Under the pieces are notes generated by a model. It made no database searches and was not told where the DNA came from. It was given only the letters and a program-made list of their open reading frames with translations. From Candidatus Bathyarchaeota archaeon BA1 (GTDB taxonomy: Archaea; Thermoproteota; Bathyarchaeia; Bathyarchaeales; Bathyarchaeaceae), in the NCBI GenBank assembly GCA_001399805.1, contig LIHJ01000005.1, positions 1-48,839 of the forward strand: a stretch of DNA of 48,839 bases, given 5' to 3'. Each line of letters starts with the position of its first letter. The first letter of the stretch is position 1. Positions 8,100-16,190 of the stretch are shown piece by piece. The position numbers were made by a program, and so were the translations under genes.

Positions 8100-9728
8100 T
8101 TAAACCACGCTTCTGAAATGTGATGCCCTCTGTCTTTCGATGGTATAAATGATGGCTATGAGGATGGCTCCCATTGTTGCTACAGTTAGTGTGGGGGCGA
8201 ATTTTGCGATGAAGATGGCGGCCGCGAGATACTGGTTTGCTTTTTCAGCGTCGCCTTTTTCGAAGCGGATTAAGGCTTGTTTGTATAGATATTCGGCTAG
8301 GAATTTGTATGGTTGAAGTATCGGATTTAAGTCGTGTATAATCCTTTCCGCTTCATAGGTTGGAGGGGCATACAAGTCAACAATGTTAAAGCCCCACCTT
8401 TTGAGGGCTTGAGCCACCGAGGTGTCGGAAGCTAAACTCAGATGGTATGCGAGAACATTGTTATCCTTTATTTGCCCTCCCTTCATTAACCTAAAGAAGC
8501 GCCTATAATAGTTGAGCCCACCATACTTCCCAGCCAATCTACTGACGACGTAATGAGAAGCTATGTAGTAGGTAGCTATGTTGGTAGGCTGGGGCTCAGG
8601 CTTCCATTGTTGTAAAAAGTGGAAGTTTTCACCGTATTGCTCAATGAATTTCGAAGCGCCCTTCTCAAGCTTATCTCTTTCTGACTGGACCCCCTCATAA
8701 CCCAGCCTATCGGCGATTTCAATGCTGACATATTGAGCCATGCCCTCGTGAAACCAGAGAAGATCGCTGGGCGATAGCCCCGCCTTCCATAAAAATTGAT
8801 GGATAAGCTCATGCAGTGCAATTACCTCAAGGACACCCTCCACGGCCCGTATGAAAAAGATGTTTATGTGTATGTCACCCATCCTCCCGCCGGTGAAGGG
8901 GACATAGCCACCTATGGAGAGGAAGGTGTGAAATTCTGAGATAAAGAATTGAACATTGACGCTCTCAAGGGTGACGTTAAACAAATCTACAAAGTCGTTG
9001 TAGACACCGCTAAAGAGACTTAGAACATTAGAGGCGTGTTTCTCATACCTCTTCACGGTTTGAAAAGTGAAAATGCCTTGCTTAAGCTTTGATAACGCAG
9101 GCGTGGTGATGCTTGTTTTAAACTCGATTTGCAATCTGATCAAGTTTTCATGGAGGTCAAAGGCCACGTAATTTAATTCCCTCTCGGTTGGCTTATAATT
9201 GCCACCACGTCCTATGGCAACAGCCTCAACTACTCTACTATTATGGGGAAAGAAGACCTCGGCCTCGCCCCTGCTTCCCTCCTGAAAGCCTATTTGAGGG
9301 GAGAAGAACATTCCACGGGGTTCAATAATTAACGCTCCAACGCTCATGTTGAACTGAACGCTCATCCTAAAGGATTTATCAGATACAAACCAAAACCTAA
9401 ACACCTGATAAAAGTAATACTTTGTATCAACAACACTCTCGGTCTCAACAACCTCATGCTTGGAGATATGACCAGACGAAACCACGGGACGACTCCAATT
9501 AGAGAACTTGGGCACAAAAACCCAGGACGAACCACGCTCCTTAAAACTCTTAAAATTCACCATGGCCCTTGTGAAGCCATCCTCATCAACAGTGAAAGAA
9601 TAATGATATGAGTCAGGGGTTGGTGAGGAAGCCAGTCCTTCAACAGGCAAGAAACCTATATTTAGTGAGACGGTTATGGCAAAGATCACGCAAAGCCTTG
9701 AGACCTTGTGCAAATCGCGCGTCTTCAT
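8100..9728 (-). CDS. Secreted membrane-anchored zinc metalloprotease (gluzincin-like)
   Basis: 542 residues. An N-terminal signal peptide (hydrophobic LCVIFAITVSLNIGF, residues about 11-28) and a C-terminal hydrophobic segment (TLTVATMGAILIAIIYTI followed by basic residues) place the body outside the cell, anchored by its C-terminus. The catalytic signature is ALHELIHQ (HExxH) near residue 305, followed about 20 residues later by WFHEGMAQY, which supplies the third zinc ligand Glu, as in M1-type gluzincins. The N-terminal 200 residues are beta-rich and unrecognised; the C-terminal 140 are helical. It is transcribed convergently with tfrB and is not obviously in an operon. The substrate is unknown; a role in surface-protein turnover or peptide scavenging is inference. 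Confidence 0.8.
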   Translation of the reverse strand: MKTRDLHKVSRLCVIFAITVSLNIGFLPVEGLASSPTPDSYHYSFTVDEDGFTRAMVNFKSFKERGSSWVFVPKFSNWSRPVVSSGHISKHEVVETESVVDTKYYFYQVFRFWFVSDKSFRMSVQFNMSVGALIIEPRGMFFSPQIGFQEGSRGEAEVFFPHNSRVVEAVAIGRGGNYKPTERELNYVAFDLHENLIRLQIEFKTSITTPALSKLKQGIFTFQTVKRYEKHASNVLSLFSGVYNDFVDLFNVTLESVNVQFFISEFHTFLSIGGYVPFTGGRMGDIHINIFFIRAVEGVLEVIALHELIHQFLWKAGLSPSDLLWFHEGMAQYVSIEIADRLGYEGVQSERDKLEKGASKFIEQYGENFHFLQQWKPEPQPTNIATYYIASHYVVSRLAGKYGGLNYYRRFFRLMKGGQIKDNNVLAYHLSLASDTSVAQALKRWGFNIVDLYAPPTYEAERIIHDLNPILQPYKFLAEYLYKQALIRFEKGDAEKANQYLAAAIFIAKFAPTLTVATMGAILIAIIYTIERQRASHFRSVV

Positions 9729-9781
9729 GTTGGAAAACCCTTAACCATATTACATTATTTCTATATTTTAAGTTTGAGCTG

Positions 9782-10134
9782 TCAGGGTTTATGGAATGGG
9801 CTTCCAGCTGGAAGCCTTTCCGCCTCCCAAGCCCGCTTCTCATTTTCCCTGATTTTGGATTCTACAGCCTCCGCCACATCAATCCTAGGTAATTTGCCAC
9901 TTTAAATAAGAAAATCACGCAATCAGCAATTTCATCTGCGATTCTGCCTTTTCGCTCCGTTAGGACTTTCCCCCTAGCCTTTGTGTAATCCATTCCTGTC
10001 TTTATCAGCTTACCCGTTTCGATCCAGGCATTCACTATTTCCTTAGACAGCTCACCCCGTTCGGAAGTCAAACAGATAAGATTAACCTCGTGTGGGTCCC
10101 TATCCCAACCTCTCCACTGATCAAATTCCCGCAA
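9782..10134 (-). pseudogene. MazG-like nucleotide pyrophosphohydrolase, frameshifted
   Basis: The minus strand reads REFDQWRGWDRDPHEVNL, LTSERGELSKEI and RIADEIADCVIFLFKVANYL, the E-xx-E-L plus E-xx-D helical metal-binding pattern of MazG-like NTP pyrophosphohydrolases. The frame then ends early at WRRL. Dropping one base near 9882 restores IDVAEAVESKIRENEKRAW and AGSPFHKP up to a TGA at 9782-9784, which is how the family normally ends. Upstream, the frame continues IQDRL before TTGCGG but is closed by TAG, so the N-terminus is also uncertain (TTG at 10134 used here). MazG-like enzymes hydrolyse non-canonical or excess NTPs to NMPs. One missing base explains the break; a sequencing indel is as likely as real decay. 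Confidence 0.7.
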
Positions 10135-10381
10135 CCTATCTTGAATCCCCTAAACCTTGTATTCACCATCCACTTCACCAGCGTCACCTATTTCATTAAT
10201 CATTGGCAAATAAAAAGAATAAGGCGGCTCCTTTGCGGCTCATGAGACTGGTTATAAGTTTTCTCTAAATTTTTGGAAAACATGAGCGCGCGCTAAGAGT
10301 ATCTTTTCTCACACAAGTTCACGAAATTGCTTTAATAGGAGGAAGCAAATCTTATCTAATATCACACATAGAGGCCCGCAA

Positions 10382-12427
10382 ATGCTAATCCGGGAAGCCA
10401 TTCTCGAAAACTTCATGTCGTATGAGTATGCTAGGATACCCCTTAAGCCTGGTGTGAACGTTGTTTGCGGGCCTAACGGCTCGGGCAAGTCTTCTATGCT
10501 GCTTGGAATATCGGTTGCGTTGGGTCAATCCTACACGGAGCGATCCAAGAAATTGAGCGACCTTATCCGATGGGGCAAGGACATTGCCCGCGTCACCTTG
10601 GTGTTGGATAATTCTCGTAGAAAAGGGCGCCGATCTGTCCCCAAAATTGATAAAGATTACATTTTTTTGACGAGGGTTTTGAGGCGGGATGGAAAATATT
10701 GGTTTGAGCTGGAAAATAGGGCGGCGGACAAGAGCGATGTTGTGAGGTTGCTTTCTAAGTTTGAAGTTGATCCAGATAACATGTTAATCATCATGCATCA
10801 GAACATGGTGGAACAATTCACGGTGCTTTCACCTCAGGAAAAGCTCAGAATGGTGGAGGCCGCCGTCGGGCTCGAGCCTTACCGCCGAAACGTTCTGGAG
10901 GCTCAGCGAAAGCTAAGCCGAATCTTGAGCGAGGAGGAGTCGGTGGGCAAACTCCTAGAATCCGCTGAACAAACCCTGAACTATTGGAGGGAACAGTACG
11001 ACCGCTACCAACAAAAAAAGCAGTTGACGATGAAGCGGCGATTCCTTGAGCGGGAATTGGCATGGGCCGAGGTTTGGAGGCGGGAGGGGATGGTCTCTGA
11101 GTTAAGGGAGCAGATCCGAAAGGAACAGAGCGAGGCTTCTCGGATTGAAAATGAAATTAAGGCCTTTAATGGCCAAATAAATGAGCTCCAGGGGGAGTTG
11201 GAACAATTAAAGCTTGAGTGGCGGAAGCTTTTTGAAGAACGTTTGATGCTTGAGCGTGAGAAGGCAAAGAGTGAATCAGGTGTTGCCTTGGCCCAAAAAA
11301 CTCTAGAGGAGATGGGGTCATGGATAGAAGCCAGCCGGGAGAGAATGAGGGAGTGTTTAGGCAAGATAGAGGTATTGGAAAAGGCTCTTCATGAAAGCCA
11401 AAACCCATCCCACCTCGAAAATCAATTGATGGAAATCAAAATGGCTTATGAAAATTTTGGGGGCATGTGGAGCCAGCAACTCAACCTCAAAAGTGAAGAC
11501 TTGAAGACTTTAATCGAAAACTCCAACAAACGACTCGCAACGTTGGACAACGATATCAAGGATGTCCAGGGAAAAATAGATCACATAAATTTCGAGTTGG
11601 AGGGTGTCAACAACAGCCTTTTAGATCGCAAGATCAACCTGGCTCTACTGCAATATCAAAGGGAAAGCCTCGCAAAGGCTCTGGAAAAACTGAATAAGGA
11701 ACTTGAAACATCCCTCATCGATTTAAAGGGATTTGTAAAAAGGGCGGAGGAGACGGGTCCACAAATCGTGCCCGTGAAAAGCATTAGTGACATCTTAGAT
11801 GAGATTCGACTAACCGATGGACATCTCGCCGCCCTCGCCGACATTTCGGAAGACATTGAGCGCATGTATGAATCCTACTCCAAGCTTTATCTGGAGTTGA
11901 AGGAGAAGGCACGCCTGGTTGCGGAAAACAGGGAGAAAGCCCTAGAAGAGGTGAAGGCAAGGATGGAGTCTTGGAGAACCATCCTTCAAAACCTCTTAAT
12001 CCACGTGAGCCTTCAATATCTAGCCATCCTCTCAGAGGCACAAGCAACGGGGGAGGTCCATCTAATAAATGAACATGACATCGAGGCTGCTGGCCTCGAG
12101 ATACTCGTTGGGTTCAGGGGGGCGAAGCCTGTTCCCCTCGACTCCTACACTCAAAGCGGCGGGGAGCGAAGCACAGCCACCATGACCTTCCTCCTCGCGT
12201 TACAGCAACACGTCCGATCCCCCTTCAGAGCCATCGATGAATACGACATCCACATGGACCCCAAGAATAGGGAGATCATCGCCAACCTGCTCGTTTCCTC
12301 AATTAAAGGATTAGATGCCCAATATTTGGCGATCACGCCGAGTCAAGTGACCTTCATGGGGAAGGATGTTCACATCATCACGGTGCAAAATGTTGAGGGG
12401 ACCTCGTTGATTAAAGAGGTAATATAA
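10382..12427 (+). CDS. Short SMC-family ATPase, Smc6-like head
   Basis: 681 residues. The Walker A is GPNGSGKSS (residues 30-38) and the Q-loop Gln lies in LIIMHQNMVEQF near 140. A long charged coiled coil spans about 165-555, the ABC signature is SGGERS (592-597), and the Walker B is FRAIDEYDIHMD (about 615-626). A Walker B ending D-E-Y/F-D-x-x-M-D is characteristic of the Smc5/Smc6 and related SMCs rather than of Rad50. Canonical SMCs are 1100-1200 residues; here the two arms total only about 390 residues and I see no conserved hinge, so the arm is very short. SMC heads bind ATP between two subunits and a kleisin closes the ring. A 60-residue zinc ribbon follows one base after the stop, and kleisin-like and KITE-like genes follow within 4 kb. 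Confidence 0.85.
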   Translation: MLIREAILENFMSYEYARIPLKPGVNVVCGPNGSGKSSMLLGISVALGQSYTERSKKLSDLIRWGKDIARVTLVLDNSRRKGRRSVPKIDKDYIFLTRVLRRDGKYWFELENRAADKSDVVRLLSKFEVDPDNMLIIMHQNMVEQFTVLSPQEKLRMVEAAVGLEPYRRNVLEAQRKLSRILSEEESVGKLLESAEQTLNYWREQYDRYQQKKQLTMKRRFLERELAWAEVWRREGMVSELREQIRKEQSEASRIENEIKAFNGQINELQGELEQLKLEWRKLFEERLMLEREKAKSESGVALAQKTLEEMGSWIEASRERMRECLGKIEVLEKALHESQNPSHLENQLMEIKMAYENFGGMWSQQLNLKSEDLKTLIENSNKRLATLDNDIKDVQGKIDHINFELEGVNNSLLDRKINLALLQYQRESLAKALEKLNKELETSLIDLKGFVKRAEETGPQIVPVKSISDILDEIRLTDGHLAALADISEDIERMYESYSKLYLELKEKARLVAENREKALEEVKARMESWRTILQNLLIHVSLQYLAILSEAQATGEVHLINEHDIEAAGLEILVGFRGAKPVPLDSYTQSGGERSTATMTFLLALQQHVRSPFRAIDEYDIHMDPKNREIIANLLVSSIKGLDAQYLAITPSQVTFMGKDVHIITVQNVEGTSLIKEVI

Positions 12428-12428
12428 T

Positions 12429-12611
12429 GTGAACGGTGGTCTCATGGGAGTCTGGAAGAAGCTCTCGAAAATGTATGGTCTAATTTTGTTAAAGATTAAG
12501 GAGATGTTAATAGAAAGATGCCCTGAGTGTGGGACAACGTTAACTGGAGAGGAAAATTATTGCCCCAAGTGTGGTCGCGCCCGCGCGCGCATCGTGTACT
12601 TCCCTTCTTAG
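12429..12611 (+). CDS. Small zinc-ribbon protein in SMC operon
   Basis: 60 residues from GTG at 12429, one base after the SMC stop codon, or 55 residues from ATG at 12444. Residues about 8-28 are an amphipathic or weakly hydrophobic helix (KMYGLILLKIKEMLIE). The C-terminal half is a single zinc ribbon, CPECGTTLTGEENYCPKCGR. The immediate spacing indicates translational coupling with the SMC gene, so it may bind the SMC complex or act as an adaptor. Zinc-ribbon/RING-like proteins (Nse1) occur in eukaryotic Smc5/6, but this ribbon is too short to claim homology. Confidence 0.65.
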   Translation: MNGGLMGVWKKLSKMYGLILLKIKEMLIERCPECGTTLTGEENYCPKCGRARARIVYFPS

Positions 12612-12818
12612 AAGTGACTGCAACACTTTAAAAGTAGCTACGATAATTTGGAGGCGTCATCATTTTTATAGCATCCCTTGTTAAAGGGGCAGCGGCATAA
12701 CCCGTGCAGATACAAAGCAATAAAATCTTGTAATTATGTAAGTGCGTTATACATGAGATTAAAGGCTTTTAGATATCAAGATTAAAACTATTGAAATTAT
12801 TAAAAGGAGGAGTGAGAA

Positions 12819-13448
12819 TTGGAAAGATATGATTTGGTGATTGTGTTAGGGTCGCAGGTGAAAAGACAAGGTAATCAGTATATTCTAGCCCCGCACACTG
12901 AACTGAAAGCTCAAGCAGCAGGGGTTGCTTGGCAAAAGGGGATTACAGAAAGATTCCTAATTTCTGGCGGCTACAATTTTTGGGTGAGATATGATGGGTG
13001 CCAGATTTTTTCAAATCCCCATTTTTCCTTTAAAGCCTTTGCTTTAGCCAGAAGGGAGAAATCCGGAGCAGAAGTGATCAGAGACTACCTGAAAGAAAAT
13101 TACGAGATTCCAGAGGAAGCAATGTTTTTGGAGGAGCTTTCGGCTACAACTGAAGAGAATGCAGAGATTTTTAAAATTTTACTAAAGAGACCAACTTTCG
13201 CCTTTGCAGACCGGATAGCAATTTTGACCTTACTATACCCCATGGAACGAGTATTCCCAATATTCAAAGAAGCTGGATTAAAGGTGGAGCAGCTTTTTGC
13301 CGAGGACTTGCTAATCCTCGAAGATAAATCTTGGATCGATAGAATCTGCGATTACTACTCGGTTCCTAAAGAGGGAAAACAATGGGATGTCGATAAAATC
13401 CGAGAGCCTTTGTCAAATAGAAGAAGCATCGGAGAATTGCTAAGATGA
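12819..13448 (+). CDS. YdcF/SanA-like DUF218 family protein
   Basis: 209 residues starting with TTG at 12819 behind a strong AGGAGGAG. Characteristic features in order are VIVLGSQV, LISGGYN, AEVIRDYLKENYEIPEEAM and LEELSATTEENAEI, the E-x-x-S-x-x-T-x-E-N block that defines DUF218. The N-terminal hydrophobic anchor found in bacterial SanA/ElyC is absent, so this one is cytoplasmic. Bacterial members act in envelope biogenesis; some bind S-adenosylmethionine; the archaeal role is unknown. It stands between the SMC gene and the Nse4-like gene with AT-rich gaps on both sides and probably has its own promoter. Confidence 0.7.
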   Translation: MERYDLVIVLGSQVKRQGNQYILAPHTELKAQAAGVAWQKGITERFLISGGYNFWVRYDGCQIFSNPHFSFKAFALARREKSGAEVIRDYLKENYEIPEEAMFLEELSATTEENAEIFKILLKRPTFAFADRIAILTLLYPMERVFPIFKEAGLKVEQLFAEDLLILEDKSWIDRICDYYSVPKEGKQWDVDKIREPLSNRRSIGELLR

Positions 13449-13757
13449 TTTGAAAAAATAAACAATAACCAGTACTAAGAGCCAACCATTGAATTTTTAT
13501 GAGACTGCTTACAAAGGTTAATTCCTTTCATTTGTATTGAAATTGCATCTGATTTATTGGAGAACACTAAAGCGGAAAATTGAGTGAAGTTTTGAGATTA
13601 TTGATTAATTCAATTTTCTCGTCATATAAGCTATTGTATGTCACAACTAAGCTTTCATTAAATATATGTGTGATGTACAAAGAGTTTAATTATTTAAAAT
13701 ACTTTAATTATCGAGTACAATTCAAAATTGAGAAGCATAACTTATCGAGGTAGTTTG
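13449..13757 (+). other. AT-rich intergenic region with promoter
   Basis: No gene is seen in this 309-base AT-rich gap. It contains several TATA-like runs, the best being TTAATTATTTAAAATAC at about 13685-13701, about 60 bases before the Nse4-like gene, whose ATG at 13758 is preceded by GAGGTAG. Confidence 0.4.
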
Positions 13758-14594
13758 ATGGCTTCGAAAAGACAGAGGAAAAAGCTTGGTGAGGAGCACC
13801 TTCAACGCATCATAGACTTATGCAAATCGGTTGAGGAGAGGGGCCTTGACCCCTTCCTTGTGGATGTCAAGGACATCATAGCTGTGGTTCGAGAGTATTT
13901 CCCAGAGTGGGAGCTGCCGGAAGAGCTTTGCTTAGACGCTGAGGCCATCCATCACCTCGCCTCCGTCATCAAACTCCAAAGCGAGTGGGTGAAGCATCGA
14001 TCAACCTCGCTTTACACAGACCCGTTCCTTCTTGAGGAGAAAATCCGGAGGCTGGACAGGGAGAAAATCGCCAACATCTTCCTCAAGGCTTGGCACCCCA
14101 TCATCGAATTGGAGCAGATATCCCCCCACAGCCTAACCGAAGCCATCAAATATTGGCAGAGCCTCCTCCCACTAAGCGAAAGGTGGCTGAAAATAGCCTC
14201 CTTAAAAACGGAGACTGGAGCCGCATCACCAGAGGAATTGATCAAGCAGAGAATACTCGCCGAGAAGGCCTTCTCGGAGGAGTTAGAAACGTTTTGGGAG
14301 GAGTTAAAGCAAAGGGTCAGTGAAGAGGGGAAGATTCGATATTGGGATTTTATCGGAGCCGACACATACCCTGAAACCGTAAGAAGGGCCTACATGACCA
14401 GTTTCCTTTTAACCTATGGGTATGCTACCTTGGAGATATTTCCATTAGAGGAAGAAATGTACATTAAACTCCTTGAAAAGCCCGTTTCCGCGTTTGGAAA
14501 GGGGCAGGCGGTTTCAATTCCCGTTTCCATAAGCTATGAGGATTGGCTTAGATATGTGAGAGAGAGGGGTAAACGTGAATCGCCCTCTATCTGA
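13758..14594 (+). CDS. Nse4-kleisin-like protein (candidate SMC partner)
   Basis: 278 residues from ATG at 13758 with GAGGTAG 6 bases upstream; an in-frame TTG at 13728 is less likely. It is mostly helical and acidic-basic with no membrane segment. The segment at residues 193-238 reads IRYWDFIGADTYPETV, then RRAYMTSFLLTYGYATLEIF. By eye this aligns with the C-terminal winged-helix domain of the Smc5/6 kleisin Nse4, whose core is a YxF-F-V-x-P-x-S-F-xx-T-V-E-N-x-F-xx-S-F-L-xx-D-G pattern. Kleisin C-termini bind the SMC head and the N-terminal helices bind the neck of the partner. The Smc6-like ATPase and the Nse3-like protein are within 4 kb. The match is from memory without a profile search, so the call is tentative; otherwise it is a conserved hypothetical protein. 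Confidence 0.5.
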   Translation: MASKRQRKKLGEEHLQRIIDLCKSVEERGLDPFLVDVKDIIAVVREYFPEWELPEELCLDAEAIHHLASVIKLQSEWVKHRSTSLYTDPFLLEEKIRRLDREKIANIFLKAWHPIIELEQISPHSLTEAIKYWQSLLPLSERWLKIASLKTETGAASPEELIKQRILAEKAFSEELETFWEELKQRVSEEGKIRYWDFIGADTYPETVRRAYMTSFLLTYGYATLEIFPLEEEMYIKLLEKPVSAFGKGQAVSIPVSISYEDWLRYVRERGKRESPSI

Positions 14595-14675
14595 CTCTTA
14601 TTTCGGGTCTCTCTCGATAGAGGGTTAGCGCTTCTCTCGCTTTCTCTTTCTTCTTTGATAGGGCTAGGTGGGGTT

Positions 14676-15332
14676 CTATGAGGTGCATATTCTCACGGCT
14701 CTGCCTGTCCATGCAAGGGCACGGCATCGAATCCTCCATCCATTCACCCTTTCTCTGGTGAGGTAAATCCCCGTATACATCATGTTGGCGACGCGTTCTG
14801 CGAGTTCGTAGTTTTCCAGTGCTTGGTCAAAAACTACGATGGGGCGCTCATATTCGTATCGGTAGAGCCATCGGTCTATTTTTGCTATTTTGTCCCTTTT
14901 CGCTGGCTCCCTTATGTATATGGTTCCGTCTGTGTCTATAGCCATCGCCATTACTTTGGGTTCGGCTTCCACCTCTGGGCATCTCGGCATCCTATAGGCG
15001 AAGTCTGGAATGGATATTGTTCCCTCAACTTTCCTTAGCCTATATGCGTGCAATCTTTGTTGTATTGCTCTCTCTATGATCTCTTCAGGTATGTGCCACG
15101 CCCTCCATCTAGCAATCGTCTCTGGTCTAACAACCTCAACCTCATGCAGTTCTTGAGGGGTTTCTGCCAGTTCGTATGGAGAAATGAGTCTCTCGAAGAG
15201 GACTTCTACCTCTCGCGCGCTCTTGACTGGATAGCTTGATTTTACTGGGCGTCCGCACTCTAGACAATGTCGTTCCAAGCCCCACAACTCGTGTCCACAA
15301 TACTTGCATCTTTGAGGGCTTAAACTCGCCAT
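14676..15332 (-). CDS. Zinc ribbon plus LAGLIDADG-like protein, frameshifted C-terminus
   Basis: 218 residues from ATG at 15332, preceded by AAGGAGGAG. An N-terminal zinc ribbon (CKYCGHELWGLERHCLECG, residues 9-27) is followed by a helical linker and then VMAMAIDTDGTIYI near residue 128, which matches the LAGLIDADG helix and its catalytic Asp. Later motifs (ELAERVANMMYTG, VNGWRIRCRAL) fit the second half of a single LAGLIDADG unit. The frame then drifts (TGRAVRICTS). A shift to another frame near 14705 gives ENMHLIEPHLALSKKKEKAR and a TAG at 14587, the usual 'I-x-P-x-L-xx-K' ending, and brings the end into an 8-base convergent overlap with the Nse4-like gene. It is thus probably a frameshifted free-standing gene rather than an intron or intein endonuclease. 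DNA cleavage is unproven. Confidence 0.6.
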   Translation of the reverse strand: MASLSPQRCKYCGHELWGLERHCLECGRPVKSSYPVKSAREVEVLFERLISPYELAETPQELHEVEVVRPETIARWRAWHIPEEIIERAIQQRLHAYRLRKVEGTISIPDFAYRMPRCPEVEAEPKVMAMAIDTDGTIYIREPAKRDKIAKIDRWLYRYEYERPIVVFDQALENYELAERVANMMYTGIYLTRERVNGWRIRCRALAWTGRAVRICTS

Positions 15333-15494
15333 CCTTACTCCTCCTTTAGATTTTCCATGAGTTTGCCTCTATCTTTCTTGCACCCTCTTGTAGATTTACA
15401 TTTTTAACTGATAAGCAGATTTCCAGATTAGAAGTTGTCCTTTATCAAGGAATTGGGATAAAAAGGAGTCAATTTCCTGTCGTTTCACCGTGAC

Positions 15495-15815
15495 TCAACG
15501 TCCGTTCCGGTAGTAACTAGTTTGCTTGTAGCCGATACCTGCGGCGTCCGCATAGTCTCCTTTTCCGCTGGAACGACTTACAAACTTTATCGTTAAATTG
15601 AGCATCTCCTTGGCGCGTGATACGATGTAGGCTTGGTAGACTTCCTCCACTTTATCCATTTCCGCTGCAGCGTTTTTCAGTTCAAGGGCTAGCTTCAGCG
15701 CATTTGATAATTGACTGGCGGCTCTGGCGCATAATTCCTCAGGCACTTCAGTAGGTATTTTCATATGCCTCCCGACCTTTCTGACTTTCATAGCGCGCGC
15801 GCTCGAGTGTCTCAT
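15495..15815 (-). CDS. Small helical hypothetical protein
   Basis: 106 residues, or about 90 if translation begins at one of the two internal ATGs (15788 or 15761; the latter directly follows GGGAGG). It is entirely helical in appearance (ELCARAASQLSNALKLALEL, then MDKVEEVYQAYIVSRAKEM) with a Gly- and Tyr-rich tail. No family is recognised. Ala/Leu-rich paired helices of this size are seen in HEPN-like or antitoxin-like proteins, but no catalytic motif is present. It is transcribed divergently from the repeat array and the Nse3-like gene. Confidence 0.5.
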   Translation of the reverse strand: MRHSSARAMKVRKVGRHMKIPTEVPEELCARAASQLSNALKLALELKNAAAEMDKVEEVYQAYIVSRAKEMLNLTIKFVSRSSGKGDYADAAGIGYKQTSYYRNGR

Positions 15816-15990
15816 AGAAATAAGAAAATCCCCAGGATTACATGATAATGAAAGAGCATTCGCAGAGGAGGACTTTAAAAGGAGCTCAACGAAGGCATCC
15901 CCGCCTTTATAGTGGCATGCGTGGAAGCAACGATAAAGGAGGTTGAAAGGCGCAGACCCATATTTTAATAGGCGCGCTTCCTGCTAATTA

Positions 15991-16084
15991 ATCTGAACCA
16001 ATTGAGTTATCTGAACCAAGCATCGTCCATCTGAAAACGCTTAACCAATCTGAACCAACCACGCTAAAACGATATCTGAACCAA
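15991..16084 (+). repeat. Iteron-like array of ATCTGAACCAA
   Basis: Four exact copies of ATCTGAACCAA at 15991-16001, 16009-16019, 16048-16058 and 16074-16084, plus a degenerate one (ATCTGAAAACG) at 16029. Spacings are 18, 20, 19 and 26 bases, close to two helical turns. All are in the same orientation and lie 107-200 bases upstream of the Nse3-like gene. No gene occupies 15816-16190 apart from a short C-terminal protein-like scrap before 15970. The array could be a multi-site regulator-binding region or a replication or partition site. Confidence 0.8.
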
Positions 16085-16190
16085 AAACTAGGGGTTACCA
16101 CCCCCTACACACCCCCAACAAAAACGTGACAGCCCAAGAATAACTTAATAAGTGTTGAGGAATGGAACAGATGAGGGAGGGTAGGCAAGG

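Noticed and set aside
8576..8821. Minus-strand open frame inside the metalloprotease gene
   Set aside because: It is a shadow frame of the 542-residue metalloprotease, which has clear motifs.
12429..12611. Calling the small zinc-ribbon protein an Nse1 RING subunit
   Set aside because: It is 55-60 residues with one four-Cys ribbon; Nse1 has winged helices and a variant RING of eight metal ligands. Similarity is only in having zinc.
15991..16084. CRISPR array
   Set aside because: The repeat unit is only 11 bases with 7-15 bases between copies, far shorter than CRISPR repeats and spacers, and no cas genes are nearby.
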